Of a stretch of 13,720 bases of DNA, positions 7,343 to 13,720 are shown piece after piece. The position numbers and the translations under genes are program-made. The stretch covers positions 1-13,720 of the forward strand of contig JAKOTC010000258.1 in NCBI GenBank assembly GCA_029776465.1. The letters run 5' to 3'. The notes below the pieces were generated by a model, which worked only from the letters and a program-made list of their open reading frames with translations, was not told the DNA's origin and did not search any database. This stretch comes from Bacillota bacterium. GTDB taxonomy: Bacteria; Bacillota; Clostridia; Oscillospirales; JAKOTC01. Each line of letters opens with the position of its first letter. Position 1 is the first letter of the stretch.

Positions 7343-7798
7343 ATGATCACTGTTACCGCCGCCATCCTCCGCAACGCCTCGGGGGAAATTTTAATCTGCC
7401 GCCGGGGAGCGGGCGGAAACTGCGCCTTCCTCTGGGAATTTCCAGGCGGCAAACTGGAAGCGGGCGAATCGGAGGAGGACTGCGTGGTTCGGGAGTGCCA
7501 GGAAGAACTGGGCATCACCATCCGGCCCACCGGGGTCTTCCAGCAGACCACCTATTCCTACCCCGATAAAGAGATCGCCTTCACCTTTTTCCTGGCCGAA
7601 TTGGTCAGCGGAACCCCCACCCCCGCCGTCCATGCGGAAATCCGCTGGGTTCTTCCCGCCCGGCTCAAGGAGTTTGAATTCTGCCCCGCCGATGTTGAAA
7701 TTGTCGAGCGGCTTTCCAAATGGGAGGTTTTTTGCAGCCCTGACCCATCTTTTTCGGCGAGATTACTTGGCCCGGGCAACTTGAGGAGTTGCCGCTGA
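7343..7798 (+). CDS. NUDIX hydrolase, MutT-like
   Basis: Cytosolic pyrophosphohydrolase of about 150 residues. The complete Nudix box G-x5-E-x7-REUxEExGU spans residues 36-58 (GGKLEAGESEE, then RECQEELGI), which coordinates the catalytic metal. N-terminal TVTAAILRN...LICRRG and WEFPGGK match MutT-type (8-oxo-dGTP diphosphatase-like) enzymes, and the FEFCPADVEIVERL segment is the usual C-terminal end. About 25 further residues follow (WEVFCSPDPS onward) that look unlike a MutT tail and may be out-of-frame sequence. GGAG lies 8 bases before the ATG. It follows the HD gene closely. Exact substrate unknown; nucleotide sanitation is the likeliest role. Confidence 0.92.
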   Translation: MITVTAAILRNASGEILICRRGAGGNCAFLWEFPGGKLEAGESEEDCVVRECQEELGITIRPTGVFQQTTYSYPDKEIAFTFFLAELVSGTPTPAVHAEIRWVLPARLKEFEFCPADVEIVERLSKWEVFCSPDPSFSARLLGPGNLRSCR

Positions 7799-7865
7799 CA
7801 TTGCCGAAAATGCTATTGACTTGAATACTGTTATCGCTTCTATGAACGGGAAATATAAATATTAG
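7727..7865 (+). pseudogene. Possible frameshifted coding remnant after the NUDIX core
   Basis: Downstream of the NUDIX core, other frames carry protein-like sequence: FAALTHLFRRDYLAR (about 7730-7775), QLEELP (about 7777-7794) and ADIAENAIDLNTVIASMNGK ending KYKY at TAG 7863-7865. Removing one T in the run near 7728-7733, removing one G near 7773-7775 and adding one G near 7793 joins them to the NUDIX frame. The final stretch is AT-rich unlike its surroundings. It may be a true NUDIX extension broken by homopolymer indels, or a remnant of another gene. I do not recognise the sequence. Confidence 0.35.
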
Positions 7866-7900
7866 CAAAGAAACCGGACGAAGCGTTAAAAAAGAAAAAA

Positions 7901-7926
7901 TCCCGGATGCGTGTTCGCATCCGGGA
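7901..7926. terminator. Bidirectional intrinsic terminator
   Basis: A perfect 11-bp stem, TCCCGGATGCG (7901-7911) with CGCATCCGGGA (7916-7926), closes a TGTT loop. T-rich sequence follows on the plus strand (7929-7939), and AAAAAAGAAAAAA precedes it (7888-7900), giving a U-tract for leftward transcripts. It therefore ends both the rightward HD/NUDIX unit and the leftward sugar-nucleotide operon whose last gene stops at 7932. Confidence 0.93.
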
Positions 7927-7931
7927 AGTTT

Positions 7932-8714
7932 TTATTTTTCCCAAATTTTCCAGGGGCATTGCTCGCTTTTCCACAGTTCGTTGAGATACTGCATATCCCG
8001 AACGGTGTCCATGCAGGCCCAGAAGCCGTCGTGCTGATAGGCGGCCATCTGGTTGTCCCGGATGATGTTTTCAACCGGCTCCCGCTCCCAGGTGGTCTGG
8101 TCTCCCTCGATATAATCGATGGCCTCGGGCTAGCAGATGAAGAAGCCGCCGTTGATCCAGTTGTTGTCCCCCTTGGGTTTTTCGGCGAACTTTAAGACGG
8201 TGTTGTCCTGGCCGATGTTCATCACGCCGAAACGGCCGGAGGGCTTGATGGCGGTAACGGTGACCAGCTTGCCGTGTTTCTTGTGAAATTCCAGCTGTTC
8301 TTTGATGTTGATATCCGAGATGCCGTCCCCGTAGGTGAGGAAGAAGGGCTCGTCGTTGAGATGTTTTCGGATCCGTTTGATACGGCCGCCGGTCATGGTG
8401 TTGATGCCGGTGTCGGCCAGGGTGACCGTCCAGGGCTCGGCCACCGTGGTGTGGGAAACGAATTTCTTCTGGCTGTGGTCAAAAGAGAAGGTCACATCCG
8501 ACTCGTGAAGGAAATAGTGCTCAAAATATTCCTTGATATAATACCCCTTGTATCCCAGGCAGATGACAAACTCGTTAAAGCCGTAATAGGAATACAGCTT
8601 CATGATGTGCCAGAGGATGGGGCGCTCGCCGATTTCAATCATCGGCTTGGGTTTCAAATGGGATTCCTCGCTGATGCGGGTGCCGAAACCGCCCGCCAGA
8701 ATAACAACCTTCAT
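7932..8714 (-). CDS. rfbF: Glucose-1-phosphate cytidylyltransferase with in-frame TAG at codon 195
   Basis: Makes CDP-glucose from glucose-1-phosphate and CTP, the first step to CDP-linked deoxysugars for cell-surface glycans. The N-terminus has the nucleotidyltransferase motif LAGGFGTR (6-13), KPKPMIEIG, and the LTYGDGISDIN segment with metal-binding D130; EKPKGDNNWINGGFF precedes the break. A TAG codon at 8132-8130 follows GGFFIC, where RfbF homologues carry a residue such as E or N before P. The same frame continues 65 residues (PEAIDYIEGDQTTWEREP ... GFWACMDTVRDMQYL ... PWKIWEK) to TAA 7934-7932, total 260 codons, close to the usual 257. The downstream part is fully conserved in character, so the gene is intact except for one codon. 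It is the last gene of the leftward cluster, 41 bases after the radical SAM gene. Confidence 0.93.
8130..8132 (-). other. In-frame amber codon within rfbF
   Basis: TAG occurs on the reverse strand at codon 195 of 260. One base change from GAG would restore a glutamate. Apart from the doubtful remnant ending at 7865, every complete gene here ends in TAA or TGA. The cause may be mutation, sequence error or, much less likely, stop-codon readthrough. Confidence 0.85.
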
Positions 8715-8755
8715 TGATTTTCATCCTTTCCGCTCCACCGTATATGATAGATTCT

Positions 8756-9859
8756 TTATTTTTCCCAATCAGGCGCAAAGACGTTGCCGATCTGGATAAA
8801 GGAGAACTTTTGGTTCCAGTTGGCGTTGGAGGACTGATAGCACCGGCTGCAGGGAGCGGGCATCTTTTCCGGATCGTTGATCCGGGCCCGGATGTCCTGA
8901 TACTCGGGGCTGTTCCACATCTCCTCAAAGGTGGCGTATTTGCTGATGTGGAAGAGCTTGTCGGGGGTGGACATACAGCTGCGCACATATCCGTCCGAGC
9001 CCAGGAAGAAGTCCCTCCAGGGGGTGAAGCAGTCCTTGTGCACCTTATCCCCGGCGGGGTCCTCGCCGCTCAGGTGGGGAAGCTTCAGCAGAACCCCCAG
9101 CTGTTCGGCCAGCCTGGCTGCCTCGTCAAAGACCTCCCGCACCTCGTCCATGCAGTAATAGAGGCTTTCCTGCCGCATATCCTCGCTGAAGGCCGTCAGG
9201 TAGACCACCTTCAGCTCCTCCAGGCCGATATCCGCCGTCAGCCGCACCAGGTCGGGGATCTGACGGAAGTTGGACTTCATGGCGGTGAAAACAAAATTCA
9301 TATAGGGGTAGGAGAGATTCTGCTCCTTCTTGATTTTCACGATATTGCGCAAGGAGCTTGTGATCTTGTTAAAGTCGGCGCCCCGGCGGATCCGGTCGTT
9401 GGTCTGCTGGTCCGCCCCGTCCAGGCTGATGGCGAACACATCCACCTTGTGCTTGAAAATTGCGGGGGTCAGCTTGTCCAGCAGCATCCCGTTGGTGCAG
9501 AAGTATTTTCTCAGCCCGGCCTCGTCCATAATCTCCAGCATCTTTTCAAACTGGGGGTGCATGGTGGGCTCGCCCCAGCCCATCAGGGTAATCTCCTCAA
9601 TGTCGGGGAAGATGTCCCGGAACAGCTCAAACCACTCCAGCTTAAACATGGTGGGCTTGAATTCCGCGCTGTTCCGCCCGCACATCACGCAGTTGAGATT
9701 GCAGGCGTTGGTCAGCTCGAATACCAGTCTGCGGGGTTTCGAGTCCAGAAGGGTCTTGCACGCTCTCAGCTCCTGAAGGTTCAGATCGCTGTTCTGCTGG
9801 CGGCGGGGAGTCAGCTCTTTGGTTTTAATTAAATCTTCTCTTTTTGCCCGGATAATCAT
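8756..9859 (-). CDS. Radical SAM protein with SPASM-type C-terminal cluster
   Basis: Cytosolic [4Fe-4S] radical S-adenosylmethionine enzyme of 367 residues. The SAM-binding cluster motif CxxxCxxC is C53, C57 and C60 (ACNLNCVMCGRNS), followed by the GWGEPT motif (94-99) and a TIM-barrel core (FCTNGMLL, FAISLDGAD). Four C-terminal cysteines, C277, C295, C337 and C340 (PAPCSRCYQ), look like a SPASM/twitch auxiliary cluster. GAGGAGG lies 8 bases before the ATG. It sits between glf and rfbF with gaps of 44 and 41 bases, so it is probably co-transcribed. SPASM proteins often modify peptides, but no precursor peptide is seen here; context suggests a sugar or glycan-precursor substrate (inference). 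Substrate and reaction are unknown. Confidence 0.92.
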   Translation of the reverse strand: MIIRAKREDLIKTKELTPRRQQNSDLNLQELRACKTLLDSKPRRLVFELTNACNLNCVMCGRNSAEFKPTMFKLEWFELFRDIFPDIEEITLMGWGEPTMHPQFEKMLEIMDEAGLRKYFCTNGMLLDKLTPAIFKHKVDVFAISLDGADQQTNDRIRRGADFNKITSSLRNIVKIKKEQNLSYPYMNFVFTAMKSNFRQIPDLVRLTADIGLEELKVVYLTAFSEDMRQESLYYCMDEVREVFDEAARLAEQLGVLLKLPHLSGEDPAGDKVHKDCFTPWRDFFLGSDGYVRSCMSTPDKLFHISKYATFEEMWNSPEYQDIRARINDPEKMPAPCSRCYQSSNANWNQKFSFIQIGNVFAPDWEK

Positions 9860-9903
9860 GGCGGGTGCCTCCTCTTTTTCATTGAAAACGAAAGAAAAAC
9901 ATG

Positions 9904-11082
9904 TTATGATGATTTATATTCTTTGATGATCTCCGCGGCCGCTTCCAGCGCCCGGGCAATCACTTTGTCCATGTAGTAATACTGGTATTCCGCCAGCCGG
10001 CCCACGGCGAAAAGATTGGGATACTGCTTCAGTTCCGCCCGGTAGGGTTGATAGGCGGCATTGGCGGCGTCGGACACAATGGGGTAGTAGGGGATGTTTC
10101 CCTTTGCCCCGTCCTTGTCGAAAGCCATGGGGTATTCCCGGACGATGGTGGTGCGGCCGGTGTCGGGCTTGTGCTCCATCAGATGCTTGTATTCCACAAT
10201 CCGGGTGATGGGATACTGGAAATCGGGGTAACAAACCCCCAGAGTGGGCTGGAAGGTCTCCTGCTCAACGGTTGCATACTCAAATTCCAGCGAGCGATAG
10301 GGCAGAACCCCCAACCGGTATCCGAAAAGCTCGTCCACCGCGCCGGTGTAGACCACCGGGCCTTCAAAAATCTCCCCATCCGCCAGCACCTTGCGGTTTT
10401 CCGTGTCCAGGGAGATCCGTTTCAATCCGTCCACGCCCAGCTGAACCCGAATATTCGGATGGTCCAGCAGGTCTTTGAAAAGGGCGGTAAAGCCCCCGCG
10501 GGGCATGAACTGATATTTGTCCAAAAACACCCGGTCTTCATAGCTGGCCCGAAAGGGGACCCGGGCGGTCACGCTGGGGTCGATTTGGGTGGGGGAGAGG
10601 CCCCACTGCTTGCTGGTGTAGGGAAAATAGTCCTTTTCGTAAAAGAAGAGGGCCATCTGTCTGAGGGTTTCATCCTCCCCGTTGATCAGCTCCAGCACCG
10701 GTACATGGGTCCCTTCGCCGTACCGTTCAATCAGGGCCCGGCGGATCTTCTCGGCCTGATCCGGCTGGAAAAGAAGGTCGATGGCGGTGAAGTTAAAGGG
10801 CATGGGCACGATTTTTCCCTCGATCAGCGCCGAGGTGCGCAGCTCAAAGGGGTACCATTGGCCGAATCTGCTGATAAAATGCCAAACCGCATCGTCATTG
10901 GTATGAAAGATATGGGGCCCGTATCGATGGACCAAAACCCCGTTTTCATCCGTTTCGTCATACATATTGCCGGCGATTTGACCGCGCCGCTCCAGTATCT
11001 CCACGTTGAAGCCGCTTTCCGCCAGCCGGCGGGCCGTTACCGCTCCGGCAAAGCCGCACCCGATTACAATCGCTTTCATCAT
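9904..11082 (-). CDS. glf: UDP-galactopyranose mutase
   Basis: FAD enzyme that interconverts UDP-galactopyranose and UDP-galactofuranose, supplying Galf for cell-surface glycans. It is 392 residues, near the normal 370-390. N-terminal FAD motif GCGFAG (8-13) is followed by ERRGQIAGNMYDE, then YGPHIFHTND and PFNFTAID, typical of bacterial Glf. Later signatures include FPYTSKQWG, PRGGFTALF, VVYTGAVDELFGY and the C-terminal flavin segment NLFAVGRLAEYQYYYMD. A start at ATG 11082 (MMK) has GAAAGGA upstream at better spacing than ATG 11079. It is 34 bases from the divergent SDR gene and 44 bases before the radical SAM gene. No oddities are seen in the protein. Confidence 0.96.
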   Translation of the reverse strand: MMKAIVIGCGFAGAVTARRLAESGFNVEILERRGQIAGNMYDETDENGVLVHRYGPHIFHTNDDAVWHFISRFGQWYPFELRTSALIEGKIVPMPFNFTAIDLLFQPDQAEKIRRALIERYGEGTHVPVLELINGEDETLRQMALFFYEKDYFPYTSKQWGLSPTQIDPSVTARVPFRASYEDRVFLDKYQFMPRGGFTALFKDLLDHPNIRVQLGVDGLKRISLDTENRKVLADGEIFEGPVVYTGAVDELFGYRLGVLPYRSLEFEYATVEQETFQPTLGVCYPDFQYPITRIVEYKHLMEHKPDTGRTTIVREYPMAFDKDGAKGNIPYYPIVSDAANAAYQPYRAELKQYPNLFAVGRLAEYQYYYMDKVIARALEAAAEIIKEYKSS

Positions 11083-11107
11083 ACTTTTCCTTTCAAGGAC
11101 ATCGTTT

Positions 11108-11112
11108 GGAGG
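11108..11112 (+). promoter_or_regulatory. Ribosome binding site that fixes the SDR start
   Basis: GGAGG at 11108-11112 lies 4 bases before ATG 11117. The open frame extends upstream to 11006, but that part is antisense to glf and has no ribosome binding site, so the start is 11117. Confidence 0.8.
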
Positions 11113-11116
11113 TTTT

Positions 11117-12025
11117 ATGCAAAATTCTATTCCTCAGAAAGTTTTGGTCACAGGGGCAAGTGGTTTTATCGGCCGTCAGGTTGTCTCTTTGCTGGTAAAC
11201 AGAGGATACGAGGTACACGTGACCTCTCGTGCCCCTTCCTTTTTGATAGAGGGTGCAGTGACCCACTCGGTAAATCTGCTGGATACCGCCCAAATCCAAG
11301 GGCTGTTGCAGCAGATAAAACTGGAAGGGCTGATCCATCTGTCCTGGGAGGTGTCCGCCGGAACCTTCCGCACCTCGGAAAACAACCTGCTCTGGCTCTC
11401 TAAAAGCCTCGATCTTCTCAAAGCTTTCGCCGAAAACGGGGGAAGCCGGATGGTTTTCGCCGGAAGCTGCTCGGAATACACCCCCGGTCAGGGGATGCTC
11501 TCGGAAGAGTCGGATATCTCACGCCCGGCCTGCCTCTATGGTTCCAGCAAGGCCGCTTTTTACATCATGGCCAATCGGCTAACAGCACAGCTTGGTTTAT
11601 CCTATCGCCACGCCCGGATATTTACGGTCTACGGGCCGGGTGAGGTAAAGCTGTCCAGCGCCATTCCGCTTTGCATTCAAAGCCTTTTGTCTGGTAAAGA
11701 ATTTGTTTGCAAGGCTCCCGATAATGTTTGGGATTATCTCTATATTGAGGATGCCGCCCGCGCCCTTGTCGCCCTTTATGAAACCCCGGAACAGGGAGTA
11801 TTTAATATTGCTTCGGGCAGACCGGTGGTGATGAGGGAGGTATTCAACACCATCGGAAGGCTGACGGGACGGGAGGAACTGGTTCGATTTGACCCCCATC
11901 CTTCCAAGCCCGGCTTTATGACGGCCAATACTCAAAAGCTGAACCAAATCCTGAAATTTATTCCACAAACAAAGATGGAAGAGGGATTGCAAAAGACCGT
12001 TGATTGGTGGAAAACCAGGGTTTAA
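11117..12025 (+). CDS. NAD(P)-dependent epimerase/dehydratase/reductase (extended SDR, NDP-sugar type)
   Basis: SDR enzyme of 302 residues acting on a nucleotide sugar. The cofactor motif TGASGFIG (12-19) starts the Rossmann fold; catalytic residues are S117/S119 in AGSCSEY and Y141xxxK145 in LYGSSKAA. HARIFTVYGPGE and WDYLYIEDAARALVALYE are typical extended-SDR segments. Length and context resemble the CDP-abequose synthase/4-ketoreductase type (RfbJ-like), so reduction or epimerisation of a CDP-keto sugar is plausible, but function is not proven. It is the only rightward gene in this cluster, 34 bases from glf and directly abutting the transketolase C stop. Two sampled 60-base lines hold 29 and 27 G/C, against 34 in lines from glf and the transketolase gene, suggesting separate acquisition. 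No clear promoter is seen upstream. Confidence 0.9.
   Translation: MQNSIPQKVLVTGASGFIGRQVVSLLVNRGYEVHVTSRAPSFLIEGAVTHSVNLLDTAQIQGLLQQIKLEGLIHLSWEVSAGTFRTSENNLLWLSKSLDLLKAFAENGGSRMVFAGSCSEYTPGQGMLSEESDISRPACLYGSSKAAFYIMANRLTAQLGLSYRHARIFTVYGPGEVKLSSAIPLCIQSLLSGKEFVCKAPDNVWDYLYIEDAARALVALYETPEQGVFNIASGRPVVMREVFNTIGRLTGREELVRFDPHPSKPGFMTANTQKLNQILKFIPQTKMEEGLQKTVDWWKTRV
11124..11151 (-). promoter_or_regulatory. Weak candidate promoter for glf inside the SDR gene
   Basis: On the reverse strand GTGACC (11151 to 11146, four of six matches to TTGACA) and TAGAAT (11129 to 11124, five of six to TATAAT) are 16 bases apart, about 42 bases upstream of the glf start. It would let glf and downstream genes be transcribed independently of the transketolase genes. 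Motif match only. Confidence 0.3.
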
Positions 12026-12949
12026 TCATTCCAATCCAATGGTTTTGGCGATTGTTTTATAAACCCCTTCGCCGTCAATGCCGTACACCCGCTGCTGATA
12101 ATCCCGTCCGCCCACCGTCTCGGTAAAGCAGTCGGGGATGGAGAGCCGCTTGAAGTGCTTGGCGGTCAGTCCGGCTTCCAGCGCGAAGCCCGCCACCGCG
12201 TTGCCCAGCCCGCTGGCGGCATTGTGCTCCTCCAGGGTGAAGACCGCGCCGCACCGGAAGGCCTCGGCGATGGCCTCCCCGTCCAGGGGCTTGACGGTGT
12301 GCATGCTGAATATTTTAACGCTCAGCCCTTTTTGCAGGAGCCTCTCTCTTGCAAGGAGGGCTGACTGTGTAATGCCGCCGGTGGAAAGGATGGCCACATC
12401 GCTGCCCTCGGTCATTTTAATGGCCTTTCCGATTTTAAAATCAATCTCCCCCTGATGCAGGGTGGGGTCATTGGTTTTTCCGATGGCGATATAGCAGGGA
12501 GCGTTCAGCTCGAAAGCTTTCCGGACCGCGTGACGGGTCTCCACGGGGTCGCAGGGGCAGAGCACGGTCATGTTGGGAAGGGAGGACATAATGGCCAGAT
12601 CCTCGGGGGCGTGATGGGTGGCGCCCATGTTGGAATAGGACATTCCGGTGCCGACGCCCACCAAAACCACCGGCAGGTTCTGATAGCAGACATTGATTTT
12701 AATCTGTTCGAAAGCCCGGGAGGGAAGGAAGGGGGCCATGGAATAGGCCACCGGCTTTTTTCCTCTCAGCGCCATGCCGCAGGCGATATTCACCAGGTCC
12801 TGTTCGGCGATGCCGGTGTTGTAAAACCGTCCGGGGAACTCGGCCTCAAAGCCTTCCACCACCGAAAATCCCACCTCGGCCATCAGGAGGCAGATTCTGT
12901 CGTCCTCCCGCGCCACCTGGGTCAGTTCTTTGATAAAAGCCGTACGCAT
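12026..12949 (-). CDS. Transketolase C-terminal subunit (pyrimidine-binding and C-domains)
   Basis: Second half of a split transketolase, 307 residues, typical for this subunit. The frame starts with MRTAFIKELTQVA at ATG 12949; its ATG overlaps the upstream stop as TAATG, and AGGAGG lies about 10 bases before, so translational coupling is likely. A longer frame back to 13009 lies within the upstream gene and is rejected. The catalytic glutamate that activates thiamine diphosphate is in NTGIAEQDLVNIACG. APFLPSRAFEQIK and MGATHHAPEDLA are typical of the family, followed by the C-domain (VAILSTGGITQSALLA, IFSMHTVKPLD). Paired with the upstream subunit it would transfer two-carbon ketol units. 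Context suggests a nucleotide-sugar acceptor rather than the pentose phosphate pathway (inference). Its stop abuts the SDR stop. Confidence 0.93.
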   Translation of the reverse strand: MRTAFIKELTQVAREDDRICLLMAEVGFSVVEGFEAEFPGRFYNTGIAEQDLVNIACGMALRGKKPVAYSMAPFLPSRAFEQIKINVCYQNLPVVLVGVGTGMSYSNMGATHHAPEDLAIMSSLPNMTVLCPCDPVETRHAVRKAFELNAPCYIAIGKTNDPTLHQGEIDFKIGKAIKMTEGSDVAILSTGGITQSALLARERLLQKGLSVKIFSMHTVKPLDGEAIAEAFRCGAVFTLEEHNAASGLGNAVAGFALEAGLTAKHFKRLSIPDCFTETVGGRDYQQRVYGIDGEGVYKTIAKTIGLE

Positions 12950-13720
12950 TATTTCAGTTCCTCCTGTGCTTTGATATACTGCTGGTCGTCCGGCCATTTG
13001 TAATGCCATTCCACCCGGTCCTCCATAAAGGAGACCCCTTTGCCCTTGACGGTGTTGGCAATGATGGCGGTGGGCTTTCCTTTGCAGGCCTCCGCCTCGG
13101 CAAAGGCCCTGTGGAGAGCGGCGTAATCATGCCCGTCCACATCGATGGCATGAAAGCCAAAGGCGGCGAATTTGGCGGCCAGATCCCCCATGTTTAAAAC
13201 CTTGTCGTCATGGCCGTAAGACTGAAGCCGGTTGCGGTCCACAATGGCCACCAGATTGTCCAGCCCCTGGCGGGAGGCGAACATGGCGGCTTCCCAGACG
13301 GAGCCCTCGTTGCATTCCCCGTCCCCCATCAGGACAAAGGTCCGGGCGGGGCTGCCGCCGGTTTTGTCGGCGCAGGCGATCCCGCAGGCCAGGCCCAGCC
13401 CATGCCCCAGGGAGCCCGAGGAGGTTTCCACGCCCGGCAGGGAGCCCTTTTTCAGGTGGACTCCCACCTTGCTGTCACATCCGCAGAACTCCTCCAGCCG
13501 TTCCCGGGGGAAAAATCCCTTATTGGCCAGAACGGCGTAGAGGGCCACGGCGGCATGTCCCTTGCTCAGCAGGAACATGTCCCGGTTTTCCCAGCCGTCC
13601 CGATATTGAAAGAACCCGTTGTATAAAACGGAGAGGGTGTCGATGGCGGAAAAAGCGCCTCCGATAAAGGCGGTTTTCTTTTCATAGCACATCTTTAAAA
13701 TATCCTGCCTGCACTTGCGG
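12949..13720 (-). CDS. Transketolase N-terminal subunit (partial, N-terminus off right edge)
   Basis: First half of a split thiamine-diphosphate transketolase; 256 residues visible, and homologues begin some 15-25 residues earlier. The reading frame continues upstream of the internal ATG at 13692 to the edge (RKCRQDILK before it), so the real start lies beyond 13720. Cofactor motif GDGECNEGSVWEA is present, along with LLSKGHAAVALYAVL, SLGHGLGLACG and TVKGKGVSFME. An oddity: the position usually holding a conserved histidine (SGHPG or GHIGG) reads TAFIGG, so His is replaced by Phe. In transketolases that His contacts substrate, so substrate or reaction may differ. It is coupled to the C-terminal subunit by a one-base overlap. 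Upstream genes of the cluster are off-window. Confidence 0.92.
   Translation of the reverse strand, partial: RKCRQDILKMCYEKKTAFIGGAFSAIDTLSVLYNGFFQYRDGWENRDMFLLSKGHAAVALYAVLANKGFFPRERLEEFCGCDSKVGVHLKKGSLPGVETSSGSLGHGLGLACGIACADKTGGSPARTFVLMGDGECNEGSVWEAAMFASRQGLDNLVAIVDRNRLQSYGHDDKVLNMGDLAAKFAAFGFHAIDVDGHDYAALHRAFAEAEACKGKPTAIIANTVKGKGVSFMEDRVEWHYKWPDDQQYIKAQEELK

Noticed and set aside
8714..9832. 372-codon forward frame over the radical SAM gene
   Set aside because: It is antisense to a protein with intact CxxxCxxC and SPASM cysteines; the forward translation is an unstructured shadow.
11006..11116. Upstream extension of the SDR frame to ATG 11006
   Set aside because: It overlaps the glf 5' end, lacks a ribosome binding site, and precedes the normal SDR N-terminus; GGAGG before 11117 marks the start.
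10048..11403. 451-codon forward frame over glf and the start of the SDR gene
   Set aside because: It is antisense to a complete Glf protein and out of frame with the SDR gene; no ribosome binding site or domain supports it.
11083..12028. Invertible DNA segment carrying the SDR gene
   Set aside because: No inverted repeat pair or recombinase gene could be seen flanking the SDR gene.
12950..13009. Upstream extension of the transketolase C-subunit frame to 13009
   Set aside because: It lies within the coding end of the N subunit; the TAATG overlap and family length support the start at 12949.
1..13720. CRISPR array, tRNA, rRNA, insertion sequence or phage genes
   Set aside because: No regularly spaced repeats, cloverleaf-like sequence, transposase or phage protein was seen on either strand.

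Overview
The window looks like a chromosomal segment from a fairly GC-rich member of the Clostridia (Bacillota). Support comes from strong GGAGG-type ribosome binding sites, a YesN/YesM-type two-component system, a Gram-positive style sugar ABC ATPase, tight gene packing and GC-ending codons. Genus cannot be fixed from sequence alone.

Region A (1-6105) is a sugar sensing and uptake locus. A two-domain sugar ABC ATPase (RbsA/MglA/XylG family) runs leftward off the window. A ~450 bp AT-rich divergent intergenic region separates it from a rightward operon: AraC-type response regulator (YesN-like), membrane histidine kinase (YesM/LytS-like) and a membrane-anchored sugar-binding protein. This matches the logic of described three-component sugar sensors (XylFII-LytS-YesN, AraPST): a binding protein feeds a kinase, and the regulator activates the divergent transporter. 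As given, the kinase is split by a +1 shift in a seven-G tract.

Region B (6102-7926) holds a leftward lipoprotein gene broken by six single-base homopolymer indels, convergent with and overlapping the end of region A. Next come a rightward HD-domain phosphohydrolase gene with a good extended -10 promoter and a NUDIX hydrolase gene. A possible remnant reading frame follows, and then a perfect 11-bp bidirectional terminator.

Region C (7932-13720) is the 3' part of a leftward surface-glycan sugar-nucleotide cluster. In transcription order it has split transketolase N and C subunits, UDP-galactopyranose mutase (glf), a radical SAM/SPASM enzyme and glucose-1-phosphate cytidylyltransferase (rfbF, with an in-frame TAG at codon 195). 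A rightward SDR-type NDP-sugar epimerase/reductase gene of lower GC is wedged between the transketolase genes and glf. Together these suggest CDP-glucose-derived sugar synthesis, possibly modified by two-carbon transfer and radical chemistry, plus UDP-galactofuranose supply. The combination of a transketolase pair, radical SAM/SPASM enzyme and CDP-glucose synthesis is the best candidate here for an undescribed pathway.

A caution runs through the window. Three genes are disrupted: the kinase and lipoprotein by single-base homopolymer indels, rfbF by one stop codon. All keep a conserved frame on both sides of each lesion. Read or assembly error is therefore a live alternative to real gene decay.
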